Assembly: GCA_947501045.1 (NCBI GenBank)
Contig: CANMUI010000006.1
Location: 62,001-126,000 of the forward strand
Reading direction: 5' to 3'
DNA: 64,000 nt
Source of the DNA: an uncultured Psychrobacter sp.
GTDB lineage: Bacteria > Pseudomonadota > Gammaproteobacteria > Pseudomonadales > Moraxellaceae
Part shown: positions 63,568 through 64,000 of the stretch, one piece after another
How positions within the stretch are numbered: the stretch's first letter is position 1
How the letters are laid out: each line of letters begins with the position of its first letter
The notes under the pieces: model-generated
What the model saw: only the letters and a program-made list of their open reading frames with translations
Database searches by the model: none
What the model was told of the DNA's origin: nothing
Made by a program: the position numbers and the translations under genes

Positions 63568-64000
63568 TGGTGTCACCAACTAACAATCTATCTGCTTTTA
63601 GCTTATCAGCTTTGTTGACTGACTTTAAAGGTGTGGTTGCTGCAGATCATGTATTAACCAAGCCCAGTCAGCAGCAGGCTTATGTGCAAGGTATGATTGA
63701 TAATAACTATGAAGATGGTAATGGTACAGCTATCTTGCCAGTAGTGGCCGTGGTCATTCCGCAGTCTTTAGTAGAACTTTGGCGCGTGATCAATATCTGC
63801 GCTAAAGCTGACGTCATTATTATTGCTCAAGCGGCCAATACTGGACTGACTGGCGGCTCAACGCCATATGGTAAATATGACCGTCCAGTGGTGATGATCT
63901 CCATGCAGGCTCTGACAGGTATTTATCTGCTTAGTGGGGGCGCGGAGGTGGTTGCGCTACCGGCAGCAACTTTGCAAGAGTTAGAATATAAACTTGCTCC
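63568..64000 (+). CDS. dld: Quinone-dependent D-lactate dehydrogenase, N-terminal part
   Basis: The gene runs off the right edge; 144 residues are present. They match E. coli-type Dld: QAANTGLTGGSTPYG, YDRPVVMISMQAL and EVVALPAATLQELEYKLAP in the FAD-binding domain. Dld is a peripheral membrane flavoenzyme oxidising D-lactate to pyruvate. ATG at 63568 with a weak site (AAGAACG). 66 nt after the AruI-like gene on the same strand, perhaps coincidental. Confidence 0.8.

Overview
The window looks like a chromosomal segment of a Moraxellaceae gammaproteobacterium, most likely Psychrobacter. This is inferred from moderate A+T content, the gene order rlmN-pilF-rodZ-ispG-hisS-yfgM-bamB-der, hisZ followed by purA, surE followed by nlpD without rpoS, and a hydroxycinnamate cluster resembling the hca genes of Acinetobacter. 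No rRNA, prophage, complete insertion sequence or CRISPR array was seen.

Layout. (1) 0-7.6 kb: hydroxycinnamate catabolism. ech-vdh-fcs runs leftward; divergently, a solitary TRAP-type binding lipoprotein and a large acyl-CoA dehydrogenase run rightward. A series of dyad sequences lies in the divergent promoter region. (2) 7.9-15.3 kb: an intact bestrophin-family channel gene, then a cluster of unknown purpose: GatC/AtzG-like small subunit plus amidase, secreted beta-propeller protein, CitMHS carboxylate transporter, and an AtuA-family protein split into two adjacent genes. A decayed fragment of a second bestrophin gene follows. (3) 15.4-23.9 kb: a defence island with a type I (IC-like) restriction-modification operon hsdM-hsdS-prrC-hsdR that carries a PrrC-type anticodon nuclease and a 12-bp slippage-prone TAEL repeat in hsdS, then a 3' remnant of a different hsdR on the opposite strand, and a higBA toxin-antitoxin pair. 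(4) 24-31 kb: alpha/beta hydrolase, tRNA-Cys and tRNA-Leu(UAA), a sodium:solute symporter with a 44-residue companion membrane protein, folD, a CorA-type channel and a DUF2237 protein. (5) 31.4-53.9 kb: housekeeping genes, namely hisZ, purA, ndk, rlmN, pilF, rodZ, ispG, hisS, yfgM, bamB, der, a sensor kinase with a degenerate receiver-like tail, a D,D-carboxypeptidase, surE, nlpD and a UvrD/Rep-like helicase. (6) 53.9-64 kb: an SMR pump, then a nitrogen-compound catabolic cluster: DadA-like dehydrogenase and RidA, a leftward NCS1 permease-nitrilase-MBL hydrolase operon, a LysR regulator, a guanidinobutyrase-type ureohydrolase, an AruI-like ThDP decarboxylase, and a truncated D-lactate dehydrogenase.

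Main interpretive points. The LysR gene is bracketed by two inverted copies of a nearly identical 50-bp control element (44 of 50 positions match), one in front of the permease operon and one in front of the ureohydrolase gene. The two flanks therefore probably form one regulon for a guanidino or arginine-derived compound. AruI and the ureohydrolase would perform two steps of the arginine transaminase/dehydrogenase route, 2-ketoarginine to 4-guanidinobutyraldehyde and 4-guanidinobutyrate to GABA plus urea. The nitrilase, MBL enzyme and permease have no place in that known scheme. The 9-15 kb amidase/CitMHS/AtuA cluster is the other set of genes whose pathway I cannot name.
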